Assembly (NCBI RefSeq): GCF_001884185.1 | Contig: NZ_MAOE01000047.1 | Coordinates: 35,322 to 99,321 of the forward strand | Length of the DNA: 64,000 bases | DNA from: Bacillus albus | GTDB taxonomy: Bacteria; Bacillota; Bacilli; Bacillales; Bacillaceae_G | Direction of reading: 5' to 3' | Part shown: positions 53,697 through 63,178 of the stretch, piece by piece | Layout of the letters: each line of letters opens with the position of its first letter | How positions within the stretch are numbered: the stretch's first letter is position 1 | The notes under the pieces: generated by a model | What the model was told of the DNA's origin: nothing | What the model saw: the letters and a program-made list of their open reading frames with translations, nothing else | The model's database searches: none | Position numbers and translations under genes: made by a program

Positions 53697-54833
53697 ATGA
53701 GACGCTTTATTCATGTCACTATACTTTGCTTTCTCATAACCTTTTTAACAGGCTGTGGAGATCGACTCGACTTAGAAAAACAATCAATTTCATTAATTTA
53801 CGGTTTTGATGCAAAAGCAAAAGGAAAATTAATGGTGTACCACGTAAACCCTATTTTTAATGAAGATGTAGAAAAAAAGTTCGAAACTCATGAAGCAATA
53901 GTACATACACCTCGAGAAGCAAAAGCGACGTTTAATAGCTCAAGTAGCGGTTTAGTATCTACAGAAAAGTTACAACTCATTTTATTTAGCACGAAGTTTT
54001 TAAAACAAGAAGGAGCTATGCCTTACCTTGATGTTTGGTATCGCGACCCTAAAAACACAGGAAATATGCGTATGGTTGCAGTTGACGGTCCAATTTCCTC
54101 AGTTATATATAATAATTTCAAAGATAAGCCTGCTCTTCCTGAGTATTTAACAGATTTAATTAATACAAATAAATTATACAATCGGACAGTTTTCACACCA
54201 TTTCATGAATTTCATAGACAAACTTTTAATAAAGGTATCACACCTGCTATCTCAGAAATCAAAAAAAGGAAAAAAGATGTGATTGTTACCGGTTCCGCAC
54301 TATTAACTTCTCGCGGAATCTATAAAATGTCTTTAAATCGCTATGAAAGTGCCCTTCTTCTTATGCTGCAAAAGAAAGCCAATATACCCGTTTCACTTAC
54401 ACTGAAAATCCCTTCTCATTCAGTTGAAAGTAATAGTCATCGAAAAGATACAGAAGGTGACGATTTCGTAACAATAAATGTTCTTAACATGAATCGTGAC
54501 ATTCACACAGGCTATAGCGACAACCAATTCAAATTTAATATTGCAATGGATTTTAAAGTTTCCGTATCTGAACTTACATTCAACATGGATATCGGTAAAG
54601 ATAGAAAGAAATTAACTTCACTTATTACAAAACAACTAAACAAAGATTTAAATGATTTAATCCAGAAAATTCAAAAACAGCAACTGGATCCATTCGGATT
54701 TGGTGATTATGTAAGAGCCTTTCAATATAAGAGATGGAAAACAGTTGAAGATGATTGGCCGAATGCCTTTTCAAAAGCTAATGTAAAAGTAACTCCTACT
54801 ATTAAAATTTTAGAAAACGGGATTATTAAATAG
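53697..54833 (+). CDS. Spore germination receptor subunit C (GerC lipoprotein)
   Basis: A 378-residue lipoprotein with lipobox FLTGC (Cys at about residue 20), followed by the GerC-type domains. The N-terminal segment CGDRLDLEKQSISLIYGFD and the long C-terminal domain ending DDWPNAFSKANVKVTPTIKI match family members. Lipidation anchors it to the outer face of the spore inner membrane beside subunits A and B. It starts immediately after subunit B, with AAGGAGA ahead. The operon order A-B-C is complete and ends in a terminator. Confidence 0.93.
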   Translation: MRRFIHVTILCFLITFLTGCGDRLDLEKQSISLIYGFDAKAKGKLMVYHVNPIFNEDVEKKFETHEAIVHTPREAKATFNSSSSGLVSTEKLQLILFSTKFLKQEGAMPYLDVWYRDPKNTGNMRMVAVDGPISSVIYNNFKDKPALPEYLTDLINTNKLYNRTVFTPFHEFHRQTFNKGITPAISEIKKRKKDVIVTGSALLTSRGIYKMSLNRYESALLLMLQKKANIPVSLTLKIPSHSVESNSHRKDTEGDDFVTINVLNMNRDIHTGYSDNQFKFNIAMDFKVSVSELTFNMDIGKDRKKLTSLITKQLNKDLNDLIQKIQKQQLDPFGFGDYVRAFQYKRWKTVEDDWPNAFSKANVKVTPTIKILENGIIK

Positions 54834-54837
54834 CAAA

Positions 54838-54873
54838 AAAACACGCTACCTGTTCTTATAAGTAGCGTGTTTT
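54838..54873. terminator. Terminator of the ger operon
   Basis: AAAACACGCTAC/GTAGCGTGTTTT stem with a 12-base loop, five bases after the stop. It also serves the convergent permease. Confidence 0.9.
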
Positions 54874-54903
54874 CATTTACATTACAATTATTATTTCAAT
54901 GGA

Positions 54904-56286
54904 CTATACTCTATTTCCATTTCTAATATTACTGTGTTTTTTAGCATATACAAAATATATAACTACACCTATTATTACCCATGCTACAAAACTAATTATA
55001 GTAACCTGAGAGAGGTTCAAAGCTAAATATATACAACTTACTATTGAAACGATTGGTAAAAAAGGTACTAGGGGCGCACGGAATGGCCTTTTCATATTAG
55101 GATGTGTCTTTCTTAATACAATAACAGCTATACATACAAAAATAAATGCTGTTATCGTTCCCATATTCACTAAATTAGCTAATAAATTCAAATCCACTAA
55201 TCCTGCTAATAAAGCTGCAATAATACCTGTAACCCACGTATTAAAAAATGGAGTTTGTAAACGTTTATGTACACTTGAAAGTCTTTTTGGTAACAACCCA
55301 TCTCGACTCATCGAGTAAGATACACGAACAAATGCAAACATAGCTACTAACAGAACTGTTGTTAACCCCGCTATCGCTCCCACCGATAACAATCCAGCAA
55401 TTCTATCTTCTCCCACAATACGCAATGCATATGCAACTGGATCAGCGACATTCAACTCCGTAAACGGAACCATTCCAGTTAATACGAATGAAACACCTAC
55501 GTATAGAATGGTACAAATGAACAATGAAACAAGTAGCCCAATTGGCACATTACGTTGTGGACGCTTCACTTCCTCTGCAGCTGTTGCAACTGCATCAAAT
55601 CCTAAAAAAGCAAAAAATACAGTAGCAGCGCCTCCTACTACACCATGAAAACCAAAAGGTAAAAATGGTTGCCAATTCTCTGGTTTTACATATTGTGTCC
55701 CTACAACAATAAACCCTACAATAACAGCCAGTTTAATAATAACCATTATATTATTTATTCGTGCACTTTCTTTTGCACCACGACTTAATAAATATGTAAC
55801 AACTAAAATAATAAGAACTGCTGGCAAATCAATAATTCCACCCTTTCCCATACCAGGTGCCGAAGTAAAGATTGTAGGGATGTGAATATTAAACCCTAGT
55901 AACAATGACTGAAAATACGCTGACCATCCTGCAGCTACTGCAGAAGTCGCTAATAAGTACTCCAACATAACGCACCAACCGACTATAAATGCAAAAATCT
56001 CACCTAGTGTCATATATGTATATGAATATACACTTCCCGAAACTGGAACTGTAGAAGCAAATTCAGCATAACAGAAAGCTACACACGCACATACAATCGC
56101 CGCTAATATAAACGATAATACAATCGCTGGGCCAGCATGTTTCGCTGCTACAATACCTGTTAATACGAAGATCCCTGTACCAATAATTGCTCCAATCCCT
56201 AAAAGAGTTAAGTCAATTGCACCTAAAGTTTGATTCAATACTTTTTTCTTTTCTTTATCCATTGTTTTCTTTATTAAAAGACTCAT
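54904..56286 (-). CDS. APC family amino acid permease (YfnA-like)
   Basis: A 460-residue transporter with 12 or more membrane segments. The family motifs are GAIDLTLLGIGAIIGTGIFVLTG at the N-terminus, FFAFLGFDAVATAAEEVKRPQRNVPIG in helix 6, and the Gly-rich helix 1 break. Related B. subtilis proteins are YfnA and the cationic/branched amino acid permeases; the substrate is not clear. The ATG at 56286 follows AGAGG by 9 bases. It is a single gene with a long AT-rich upstream region. Confidence 0.88.
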   Translation of the reverse strand: MSLLIKKTMDKEKKKVLNQTLGAIDLTLLGIGAIIGTGIFVLTGIVAAKHAGPAIVLSFILAAIVCACVAFCYAEFASTVPVSGSVYSYTYMTLGEIFAFIVGWCVMLEYLLATSAVAAGWSAYFQSLLLGFNIHIPTIFTSAPGMGKGGIIDLPAVLIILVVTYLLSRGAKESARINNIMVIIKLAVIVGFIVVGTQYVKPENWQPFLPFGFHGVVGGAATVFFAFLGFDAVATAAEEVKRPQRNVPIGLLVSLFICTILYVGVSFVLTGMVPFTELNVADPVAYALRIVGEDRIAGLLSVGAIAGLTTVLLVAMFAFVRVSYSMSRDGLLPKRLSSVHKRLQTPFFNTWVTGIIAALLAGLVDLNLLANLVNMGTITAFIFVCIAVIVLRKTHPNMKRPFRAPLVPFLPIVSIVSCIYLALNLSQVTIISFVAWVIIGVVIYFVYAKKHSNIRNGNRV

Positions 56287-56751
56287 TCATTGAAACCTCT
56301 TTTTCGAGTTTATCTCTTACTTATTACAATCTTTATTACTGTTCTGTTTAGAAAATAAAAATATACATGATTCACTCCCCATAAACTTAATAATTCGATA
56401 AAAGACTGAAAAATCAATCTCTTTAAACTGTAGTAAATTTTAAAACAAGTAATCCAGCAACACACCACTAAGAATGCTGATTGAATTTATCATACAATTA
56501 ATTATATTGTCAACAATATAATTAATTGAACAACAACGGTTAATTATGTATCAAATGTTATTTTTAAACATAATTATTTTCTTGAAAACATTGTTCTTTC
56601 TCATCTTTATATTTATATGCATTTTTTATATTGATTTTTATACATTTTCAATTATATAAAATTCCAGAAATATCATCATACCCTTAACTGAATTGTTATT
56701 TTTAAATAACAATTCAGTTAAGGGTATAGAACCATTTTAAAGCAAATAAAT
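56287..56751. other. Long AT-rich intergenic region
   Basis: About 465 bases upstream of the permease. No frame with a ribosome site is seen on either strand. It contains several AT-rich repeats of TTAATTAT type near 56500-56560 and a perfect palindrome at 56679-56726. Confidence 0.6.
56679..56726. repeat. Perfect 48-bp palindrome, 23-bp arms
   Basis: Arms 56679-56701 and 56704-56726 are exact reverse complements around a 2-base centre. It lies downstream of the minus-strand tubulin-like operon and upstream of the permease gene. It could end transcription weakly, or be an operator. Confidence 0.9.
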
Positions 56752-56779
56752 AGTGCAGATTTTCATCTGCACTTTTTTT
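56752..56779. terminator. Hairpin at the end of the tubulin-like operon
   Basis: AGTGCAGAT/ATCTGCACT stem with a 4-base loop. The T-run is on the plus strand; on the minus strand the tail is ATTTATTT, so it may act weakly for the minus-strand operon. Confidence 0.65.
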
Positions 56780-56918
56780 ATTCTTCCACTTCAGCTTCTG
56801 CACTATTATTTTCAAGATGTTCCTTCTGAGCCTCTTCTTGTAGCTCAGCTGAAATCATTCCATAATAAATTTCTGGATACAATCCAAATATTTGATATAC
56901 ACTTCCTAAAAACGGCAT
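56778..56918 (-). CDS. 46-residue protein following the tubulin-like gene
   Basis: Reads MPFLGSVYQIFGLYPEIYYG followed by an acidic helix (MISAELQEEAQKEHLEN) and ends EAEVEE. AGAGGG stands 6 bases ahead of the ATG. It begins 57 bases after the tubulin-like stop on the same strand and ends at a hairpin, so it is probably the last gene of that operon. The N-terminal hydrophobic aromatic stretch and acidic tail suggest a small binding or membrane-touching peptide. I do not recognise a family. Confidence 0.6.
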   Translation of the reverse strand: MPFLGSVYQIFGLYPEIYYGMISAELQEEAQKEHLENNSAEAEVEE

Positions 56919-56975
56919 CGGAATCCCTCTTTTCTAAAGTTGTATTGCCACTTTTAAGGATTCCCTTTTCATTCA

Positions 56976-59900
56976 TTAAACATTCGTTTTTGGCGTTTCC
57001 TCTTCATCATGAACACTTAATAAATTTTGCCATTTTTTATAAGGAGCACTATTTGGATCTACATAACCTTTCGCATACGAACGATCCCACAATTGTTTAA
57101 TAAACATTTCTTTCTCTTTCTTTGCAACCATATCAGCACCTGTACCGTAATAGTTTTGGAAATACAACTCAATTTCATCAAGGAATAGCCTTAATAATTC
57201 ATCAGAAGTTTCTTCTAGCGTTGGGTCATATTTTGCTTCACGGTCATACATTAAAATCATATCTAAAATATTATGGACATGCTCTTTACGAAGCCATCTA
57301 ATATCTTGAGCACCTAATACAAATGGATGTGTATATAAATGTCCGCCCTGTATCATAGCTTTTTCTTGTTCTTCTTCAAATCTGGACAAGATGTTTTCAT
57401 AAATAAACGGATTATGAAGCAACGCTCTGTGTAATTTATAACTTTCACTTGAAATATTTTTTCCCATCGACTGAATTAAGAAGCTACGTCCAACGCCGTT
57501 ATATTGATACACGAACTGACCATCAACAGCAACTAAACTAATCCAGCGATACATATACGCGTATAGAAGAGCACGATTGCATTTATCGTAATCTAACTTC
57601 GTTTGCGTTGCATTTAAGTCTGGCATGAAGGCTGGTAAGTGCCAATACTTATCTAAATGCGGCGTTAAACTAGATTTTTTACTATTCAACTTATTTACGC
57701 GGCGATAATACGACTGAAAATAATCACCTTTATCATTCATAAATCCATTTGCAATATGTCCAGACGAAAGCTTAGGAAAGTCTTGCAGTGATAAACCGTA
57801 ATGCGCACGATAACAAATGACTTCAAATGGTGAAAAAGCTTCATGTACTGTATCTTTTTCTTTAAACATTTCTTGAATTAATTCCTCTTGCAGTTCTTTC
57901 TTTAAAGATGGATGTATACCCCAATATTGTAATTCCCTATGATGTGAAACTTTCGGCACGAATGGACTTGCTAAATGGAACAAGTCTTGAATTTTTTCAC
58001 GGACATATTCATCACGATCACGCTTCTTATAATCCGCTTCTTTTCTTAGTGCTTCAACGATGTTCAGCTCTAATTTATCGCGATAGCGTATTTGTAATTC
58101 ATCGTAGCAATAACTTAGTATGTGCTCACGATAAAAGTCTTCTACCTTTTTCGATTGAATCTCTTCCGTTTTTGCATCCCGGCAATATTCCCCGTATAAA
58201 CTCATATAAATTTCTGCTGATATATCTTTCGGTAATACTCCTAAATTTAAATGTTGTTGCATATCTTGCCATATCTTTTCTTGCAACTTCTCTTCCGCTA
58301 ATACGTATACATTCGTTGGGTTTGTTTTCCCTTCAAATTCCTTGCTTCGTTTTTGAATTTCGAACAATAAATTTTCACGTGTTTCGTGTAAATTATCAAA
58401 AAATCTTTCCCAATATTGAATCATTTTATTAACTGCTTGATATAGCGATTGATAAACGAGTTCTAGTAGCATTTCTTTACGATACTCGTTTAATTTGTGT
58501 ACGTACTGCGTTACAATATCTTCAAATTCCTTTTTAAATAAACGCTGCTGATTATTAATCATTTTTCCAAACCAACCTTGTTGCTGCGCGATTTCTACTC
58601 GGCGAACAGCTGTTACCGTTCCATCAATATTACTCACATTAAATTTTTTATCGTAGTTTTGAATTAAATTACGCTTTTGTTCATTATTTTCATGTAGTCG
58701 ATTCATTTTCTCGACTAACTGCTTTCGAATTTCATACAACATAAAACGAGCTGATACTGGATGAACAGGATCTGTTTTCTTTAAAAACCATGTATTTAAT
58801 TGATAGGACTGCCCTTCAGAACCATTTGGTGAAAAACGGTCTGATTCAATCATGTCATACAATAGTGTCGTTACATGCTCATGTACGCGGCTCGGAATCG
58901 CATACGCATATAAACGAACTGCATGATCCACCCTTGCTACTTCACCTTTCATTTGCTCCATCATTTTCAGTTTCGCAGCCGAAATTTTACACTCGTGCTG
59001 CAGACGGTTTAATTCCTCATCTTTTTGCACCGTACGCTGTACATAACTTTCTACAGCTTCTAAAAATAGTTTAGATTTCGCAACACCGACCTTACCACCT
59101 TCTGCTCCTTCACGCGTTTCATTGTACATTTGTCTATAGAAAATATGAGCCTGTTCTGGGCGAGTAGCAAGATGTTCCAAGTCTTCTAAATAACTTTTCC
59201 CACGCTCTGGCTTTTCACGTTGCATACCACGTTTTACATCTTGATCGTATCTTTGTTTCTTCTCTTGAAACAGTTGATCTAAATGAAGCCAAGATTCATC
59301 TAAACCTTGCACAGCCCATTTTAAAGCACAATATTTTAACACGTGCTCATACGGATAAATAATCTTTGCCGTTCCTGCCCCGCAATATCGCCCTTTCCCG
59401 CTTGATTCTGCTAATTGCTGAATTTGATTATCTTCCTGTGCAAAATGATTGGCAGACATCGGACTAAATAACTGTAAATAAATCGTATTTGCCATTTGCT
59501 CCATATAATCTGATAAATTATGCAGATGGTGTCCATGTAAATTTTCGTAATCGTATAAAAAACAATAATTGTACGGTAAATGATGCTGTTTAATCGTATG
59601 ATTCGTTCTTCCATCTTCATCTACTTGATCAGGTCGATACTCTAATTCAATCGTGACGCCACCGCGCTTTGATAATTCTCCAGTAGAGCCGAGTGTAATG
59701 GCATGTAATTCTTTTAACGAGGCATAGCCGTTTGCTTGCACCGTTTCAAACTCTTTCGCACTAACCGTTCTCGTCTTAACTAACACGTCCGGCATTAGAA
59801 ACGCACCACGTATTAAAATGTTGTGATGTTGCAGTTTTTTCCGAAGCATTTCACGTAAATATAGTGCAATTTGTAGAAACATCCCTGAACCTGTTCCGCC

Positions 59901-60338
59901 CGCTAGTGATGTTACGATAATGACACGTACTCCATATTCCGTTTGATCGCTTGTAACCGGAAAAATCTTCTCAATTTCTTGCCAAAAGGACGTCAATTTA
60001 TCTTCTTTCATCGCAGCACGTAACGCTAAACGGGAAATAACACGTAACTGTCCTGCCCCTTCTGTCAGTGGTTTATCAAGTATAGTCGGGTCCATTGGAA
60101 ACCACTCTGGAATCGTTGGATCTCCCGCAATATACTCTCTTGGCGTTTTACTCGAACTCGTTTGCGTTTTAAACTTTCGAATATGATCAAATTTACTCAA
60201 TGTATTCACATCTGTATCAAATACGTGCATTGCCACCTTTTTTCGGCGTTCCTCAGGTAGTCTTTCATATATTTGATGTGTCACAGTACTACCGATTCCA
60301 CCTAAACCAATTAATATCGTTGGAACTTGTAACGTCAT
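56976..60338 (-). CDS. Tubulin/FtsZ-superfamily GTPase-like protein (Tubulin_2/FtsZl1 type)
   Basis: A 1120-residue protein. The N-terminal 350 residues have a tubulin-type nucleotide fold: the first loop GLGGIGS (residues 11-17), a DTD strand end, GAGQ near residue 95, and the tubulin/FtsZ signature AGGTGSG (146-152). Family members of this type (FtsZ-like 1, Pfam Tubulin_2) carry long C-terminal extensions. Here residues of about 380-800 are charged helices and coiled coils, and the rest is mixed. There is no membrane segment. It follows the vWA membrane protein by 73 bases, an association predicted to form a membrane-remodelling system. The ATG at 60338 has AGGAAGG 8 bases away; a GTG 9 bases upstream overlaps it. 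Confidence 0.85.
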   Translation of the reverse strand: MTLQVPTILIGLGGIGSTVTHQIYERLPEERRKKVAMHVFDTDVNTLSKFDHIRKFKTQTSSSKTPREYIAGDPTIPEWFPMDPTILDKPLTEGAGQLRVISRLALRAAMKEDKLTSFWQEIEKIFPVTSDQTEYGVRVIIVTSLAGGTGSGMFLQIALYLREMLRKKLQHHNILIRGAFLMPDVLVKTRTVSAKEFETVQANGYASLKELHAITLGSTGELSKRGGVTIELEYRPDQVDEDGRTNHTIKQHHLPYNYCFLYDYENLHGHHLHNLSDYMEQMANTIYLQLFSPMSANHFAQEDNQIQQLAESSGKGRYCGAGTAKIIYPYEHVLKYCALKWAVQGLDESWLHLDQLFQEKKQRYDQDVKRGMQREKPERGKSYLEDLEHLATRPEQAHIFYRQMYNETREGAEGGKVGVAKSKLFLEAVESYVQRTVQKDEELNRLQHECKISAAKLKMMEQMKGEVARVDHAVRLYAYAIPSRVHEHVTTLLYDMIESDRFSPNGSEGQSYQLNTWFLKKTDPVHPVSARFMLYEIRKQLVEKMNRLHENNEQKRNLIQNYDKKFNVSNIDGTVTAVRRVEIAQQQGWFGKMINNQQRLFKKEFEDIVTQYVHKLNEYRKEMLLELVYQSLYQAVNKMIQYWERFFDNLHETRENLLFEIQKRSKEFEGKTNPTNVYVLAEEKLQEKIWQDMQQHLNLGVLPKDISAEIYMSLYGEYCRDAKTEEIQSKKVEDFYREHILSYCYDELQIRYRDKLELNIVEALRKEADYKKRDRDEYVREKIQDLFHLASPFVPKVSHHRELQYWGIHPSLKKELQEELIQEMFKEKDTVHEAFSPFEVICYRAHYGLSLQDFPKLSSGHIANGFMNDKGDYFQSYYRRVNKLNSKKSSLTPHLDKYWHLPAFMPDLNATQTKLDYDKCNRALLYAYMYRWISLVAVDGQFVYQYNGVGRSFLIQSMGKNISSESYKLHRALLHNPFIYENILSRFEEEQEKAMIQGGHLYTHPFVLGAQDIRWLRKEHVHNILDMILMYDREAKYDPTLEETSDELLRLFLDEIELYFQNYYGTGADMVAKKEKEMFIKQLWDRSYAKGYVDPNSAPYKKWQNLLSVHDEEETPKTNV

Positions 60339-60411
60339 GTGAACCACCTTCCTATTCTTGCTTGTTTGAAAAGAAGAGAGAAAGCTAAAATCCCCCTCTT
60401 TGCCCTATCTC

Positions 60412-62511
60412 CTATTCACACTCGTACCTGTAAATCTCTTTACCGTATCCTCTATCAATTACTAAAAGTTCATTTGGATACAGCGTCTTATGTTCCATTC
60501 CAACCTCATCCTCTGTTATAAACATCCCATCAATAATCATTCCTACTACTTGGGATTCTTTCGCTACAAATATTGATTTCGATCCTTTCTTTGCTATAAA
60601 CGTAACGGATTGTACTGTCTTCCTTTCCGCTCTATACGGAATACCAAAATAATGTTTCCACCATTTATTTTTAAGTAATTCTGGCTCAGATTGATATAAC
60701 CAATCTTTCGCTACTTCTTGATCCCATTCGTAATACAATAGTGCCTTCCGGTGAAATCTTGGGCGGACAATCCAACCTAAAATGATTATTCCTACTATTA
60801 ACAGTAATAAAGTGATAGGAATAACAAACTTAAAGATAAGCGCATATTTTTCATAAAACGGTGCATTTTGAATATGAAGTAATATTTTTTTCTTTACTTC
60901 TTGTAGTTTTGAATCTTGCACTACGATGGTAGCTTCTACGGTGCCGGTATCTGTGAAATTGAATGTGTCGGAGTAATGAGGGCGAGGATAAATATAAATT
61001 TGATTACCATGTTGTTTTATTTCATAGTTGATTGATTGTTTAGATGTGACACCAATAGATTTTAATAGTTTCTTTACAGCCTCTTCTGTCATCGGCTTAC
61101 CATCTAACTGTGGTTGTATAATAAACGGTTTACTATTCTCTAAATTTGTTACTTTTTCTTCATAATCTTTCGTAACGGTTTGCAGTGATAATTTTGGTTT
61201 TTCCGTTACTTCGATTTTAAATTCTTTCGTCTGTCTATAAAATCCCTTTATGTTCATATGAACTTTCCCGCGCACTAGCCCTTTATCAACCTTCATTTCG
61301 TAGTAAAATACATGTTTTTTATCGTCCCACTTCATCGGGTACTGTTTTCCGTCTATTTCTAATTCTGCCTGAAAATATGAAGATTGAATTGGTAATTCCG
61401 TAGGCTTCGCTTCAATAACAGCAGTAACACCTTCGTACATTTTTTCCACATTCTTTTGACTACGATCATCTTTGTCATAAGTAGAAACAGTATAGTTAAG
61501 CGCCGGTTCAACTAGTACTTGTAGTCCTTCTTTCTCAATATCTCGATCCACCTCTATCGTATAAGTTCCTGGCTTAATAACTTCCTGATTTTCCGTACTG
61601 ATATGAACTATATTTCCAAATAATTTCGCTTCTCCTGGTGCATGTATGGAAAAAGAAGATTGTAATTGTAACGGTTTAGAAATTTGTGTGACCTGATAAT
61701 TAGACAAAGAAGGCGATTGTCGTACAAGCGTCATACGCTTTAATGGAAATGGTGTTGTAATTTCTACTTTCTTCCCTGCTACTTTCGTTTTTACAATCGA
61801 TTCAACAGAGGAGAACGGATCACGATTTGCAACTAATGCTGCCACTTGATTGACGCTTTTTACAATACCATCCTCTCCACTAGACGGCATCGTAACACCA
61901 TTTATCTCTTTCTTCCATATTTCTTTAAACGTATTTAATTGTGCCTTTTCTTGCTGTCCTAAATCCTCTTCCATCGTAATTAAAATTGGATGTAACGATA
62001 TCTTTTTTGCATCCATATCTTTCTTAAACTGCGCTAGCTTCTGCAAAATTTGTTCTTTTCCGCCAACCTTATCTTTCTCTAAATCATTAAATGCCCCGTC
62101 AGTTAAGACAATAAGCCAAAATTCACGGTTTCCATCTATATCTGCTTCCTTTTTTATAGATTGCATCGCCGTTTCTACTGCACTAAACGGAGTATTTAAA
62201 TACGTCTTCCATGCTCCAATTCCTTCAATTTCTGTTTGTCTCTTATCCTTCGTTAACGAAATGTTTAATGGATCATTCGGCTTGCTCATTGGAACGTAAG
62301 AAAATGTATCTTTTTCATCTAATAGCGCAACTAAACTTTGCAAAGCGTAATTGGCATATTTCCAGCGATCGTTATTTCTCATGCTGCCCGAATCATCATA
62401 TACAAGTGAAACGACCCTTTCCTTTGCCTCCTCTCCTTTTGCAAAAGTCCAAAAAGGATGTAACCATATAAATAGAAACAACATGAATGTGGCACAAATT
62501 CGAATTTTCAT
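60412..62511 (-). CDS. Membrane-anchored von Willebrand A domain protein, partner of the tubulin-like protein
   Basis: A 699-residue protein. A signal peptide (MKIRICATFMLFLFIWLHPF, cut near FAKG) is followed directly by a vWA domain with the metal-dependent adhesion motif DDSGSM (residues 39-44) and LTDGAFND. Beta-rich extracellular domains follow (about 230-555), then one membrane helix (about 560-582, IPITLLLLIVGIIILGWIV) and a cytoplasmic tail of about 117 residues. Thus the vWA part is outside and the tail can meet the cytosolic tubulin-like protein. The ATG at 62511 starts the signal peptide; AAGGTGG lies about 12 bases ahead. It is the first gene of the operon. Confidence 0.85.
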   Translation of the reverse strand: MKIRICATFMLFLFIWLHPFWTFAKGEEAKERVVSLVYDDSGSMRNNDRWKYANYALQSLVALLDEKDTFSYVPMSKPNDPLNISLTKDKRQTEIEGIGAWKTYLNTPFSAVETAMQSIKKEADIDGNREFWLIVLTDGAFNDLEKDKVGGKEQILQKLAQFKKDMDAKKISLHPILITMEEDLGQQEKAQLNTFKEIWKKEINGVTMPSSGEDGIVKSVNQVAALVANRDPFSSVESIVKTKVAGKKVEITTPFPLKRMTLVRQSPSLSNYQVTQISKPLQLQSSFSIHAPGEAKLFGNIVHISTENQEVIKPGTYTIEVDRDIEKEGLQVLVEPALNYTVSTYDKDDRSQKNVEKMYEGVTAVIEAKPTELPIQSSYFQAELEIDGKQYPMKWDDKKHVFYYEMKVDKGLVRGKVHMNIKGFYRQTKEFKIEVTEKPKLSLQTVTKDYEEKVTNLENSKPFIIQPQLDGKPMTEEAVKKLLKSIGVTSKQSINYEIKQHGNQIYIYPRPHYSDTFNFTDTGTVEATIVVQDSKLQEVKKKILLHIQNAPFYEKYALIFKFVIPITLLLLIVGIIILGWIVRPRFHRKALLYYEWDQEVAKDWLYQSEPELLKNKWWKHYFGIPYRAERKTVQSVTFIAKKGSKSIFVAKESQVVGMIIDGMFITEDEVGMEHKTLYPNELLVIDRGYGKEIYRYECE

Positions 62512-62681
62512 GATGAGGCTTCGCCACCTTTGTAGACAAATTCCTATGTTTAAATTTATGAGAGGATACAAGATATATGACTTGTATTTTAGGACAACGA
62601 ACATACCATAACTTTATTATGTAAATAGTTTTATAAACTGAATATAATTCCTTCTAGCGTTTTCTATCTGATATTACAAGT

Positions 62682-62720
62682 AAAAAAGCCTGTTTAAACT
62701 CTTCACTTAAACAGACTTTT
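62682..62720 (-). terminator. Terminator of the small VOC gene
   Basis: AAAAGCCTGTTTAA/TTAAACAGACTTTT stem (one mismatch). On the minus strand six T follow. Confidence 0.8.
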
Positions 62721-62766
62721 CCTACTTTTCATATTGAAAACACATATTAAAAAGTTTGATTTTGAA

Positions 62767-63105
62767 CTAACACATCACTTCAATTGTAAATCCACCAGGT
62801 GCTTCCACATAAAACGTATACGCATGTGCACGTTTAGGAGCCTCAACCAAAAATCCATCTTCCCTCAACCTTTGATTTATCTTATCTACTTGTTCATTAT
62901 TTTCTTGTGGAAATCCTACATGAAATGTTTTTGGATAATGTACATCTTTTCCTTTCATTAACGTTAATATAAACCCATCATTATCACGCATAACTGCAAA
63001 GCCATTTCCCCTTGCTCCGCTACAAGTTAAACCGAAATATTTTTCTAAAAACTCTCTTGTAACTGCTACATCTGAAACTGTTAAATTAAGATGTTTAATT
63101 TTCAA
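62767..63105 (-). CDS. Single-domain VOC (glyoxalase/bleomycin-resistance) protein
   Basis: A 112-residue protein with one VOC fold: KIKHLNLTVSDVAVTREFLEKYFGL at the start and FYVEAPGGFTIEVMC at the end, which hold the usual metal-ligand positions (His and Glu). The substrate is unknown; such proteins dimerise. The start is TTG with only a modest GGTGA site, so the exact N-terminus is less certain, though the fold begins there. Confidence 0.82.
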   Translation of the reverse strand: MKIKHLNLTVSDVAVTREFLEKYFGLTCSGARGNGFAVMRDNDGFILTLMKGKDVHYPKTFHVGFPQENNEQVDKINQRLREDGFLVEAPKRAHAYTFYVEAPGGFTIEVMC

Positions 63106-63150
63106 ACCATCACCAACTTTCTTAATTTTCTAACATTTTACCATATAATT

Positions 63151-63178
63151 AAAAAACACGCCTTCACAGCGTGTTTTA
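63151..63178 (-). terminator. Terminator overlapping the stop of the 111-residue gene
   Basis: AAAACACGC/GCGTGTTTT stem with a 7-base loop. The minus strand continues with T-rich sequence. Confidence 0.85.
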
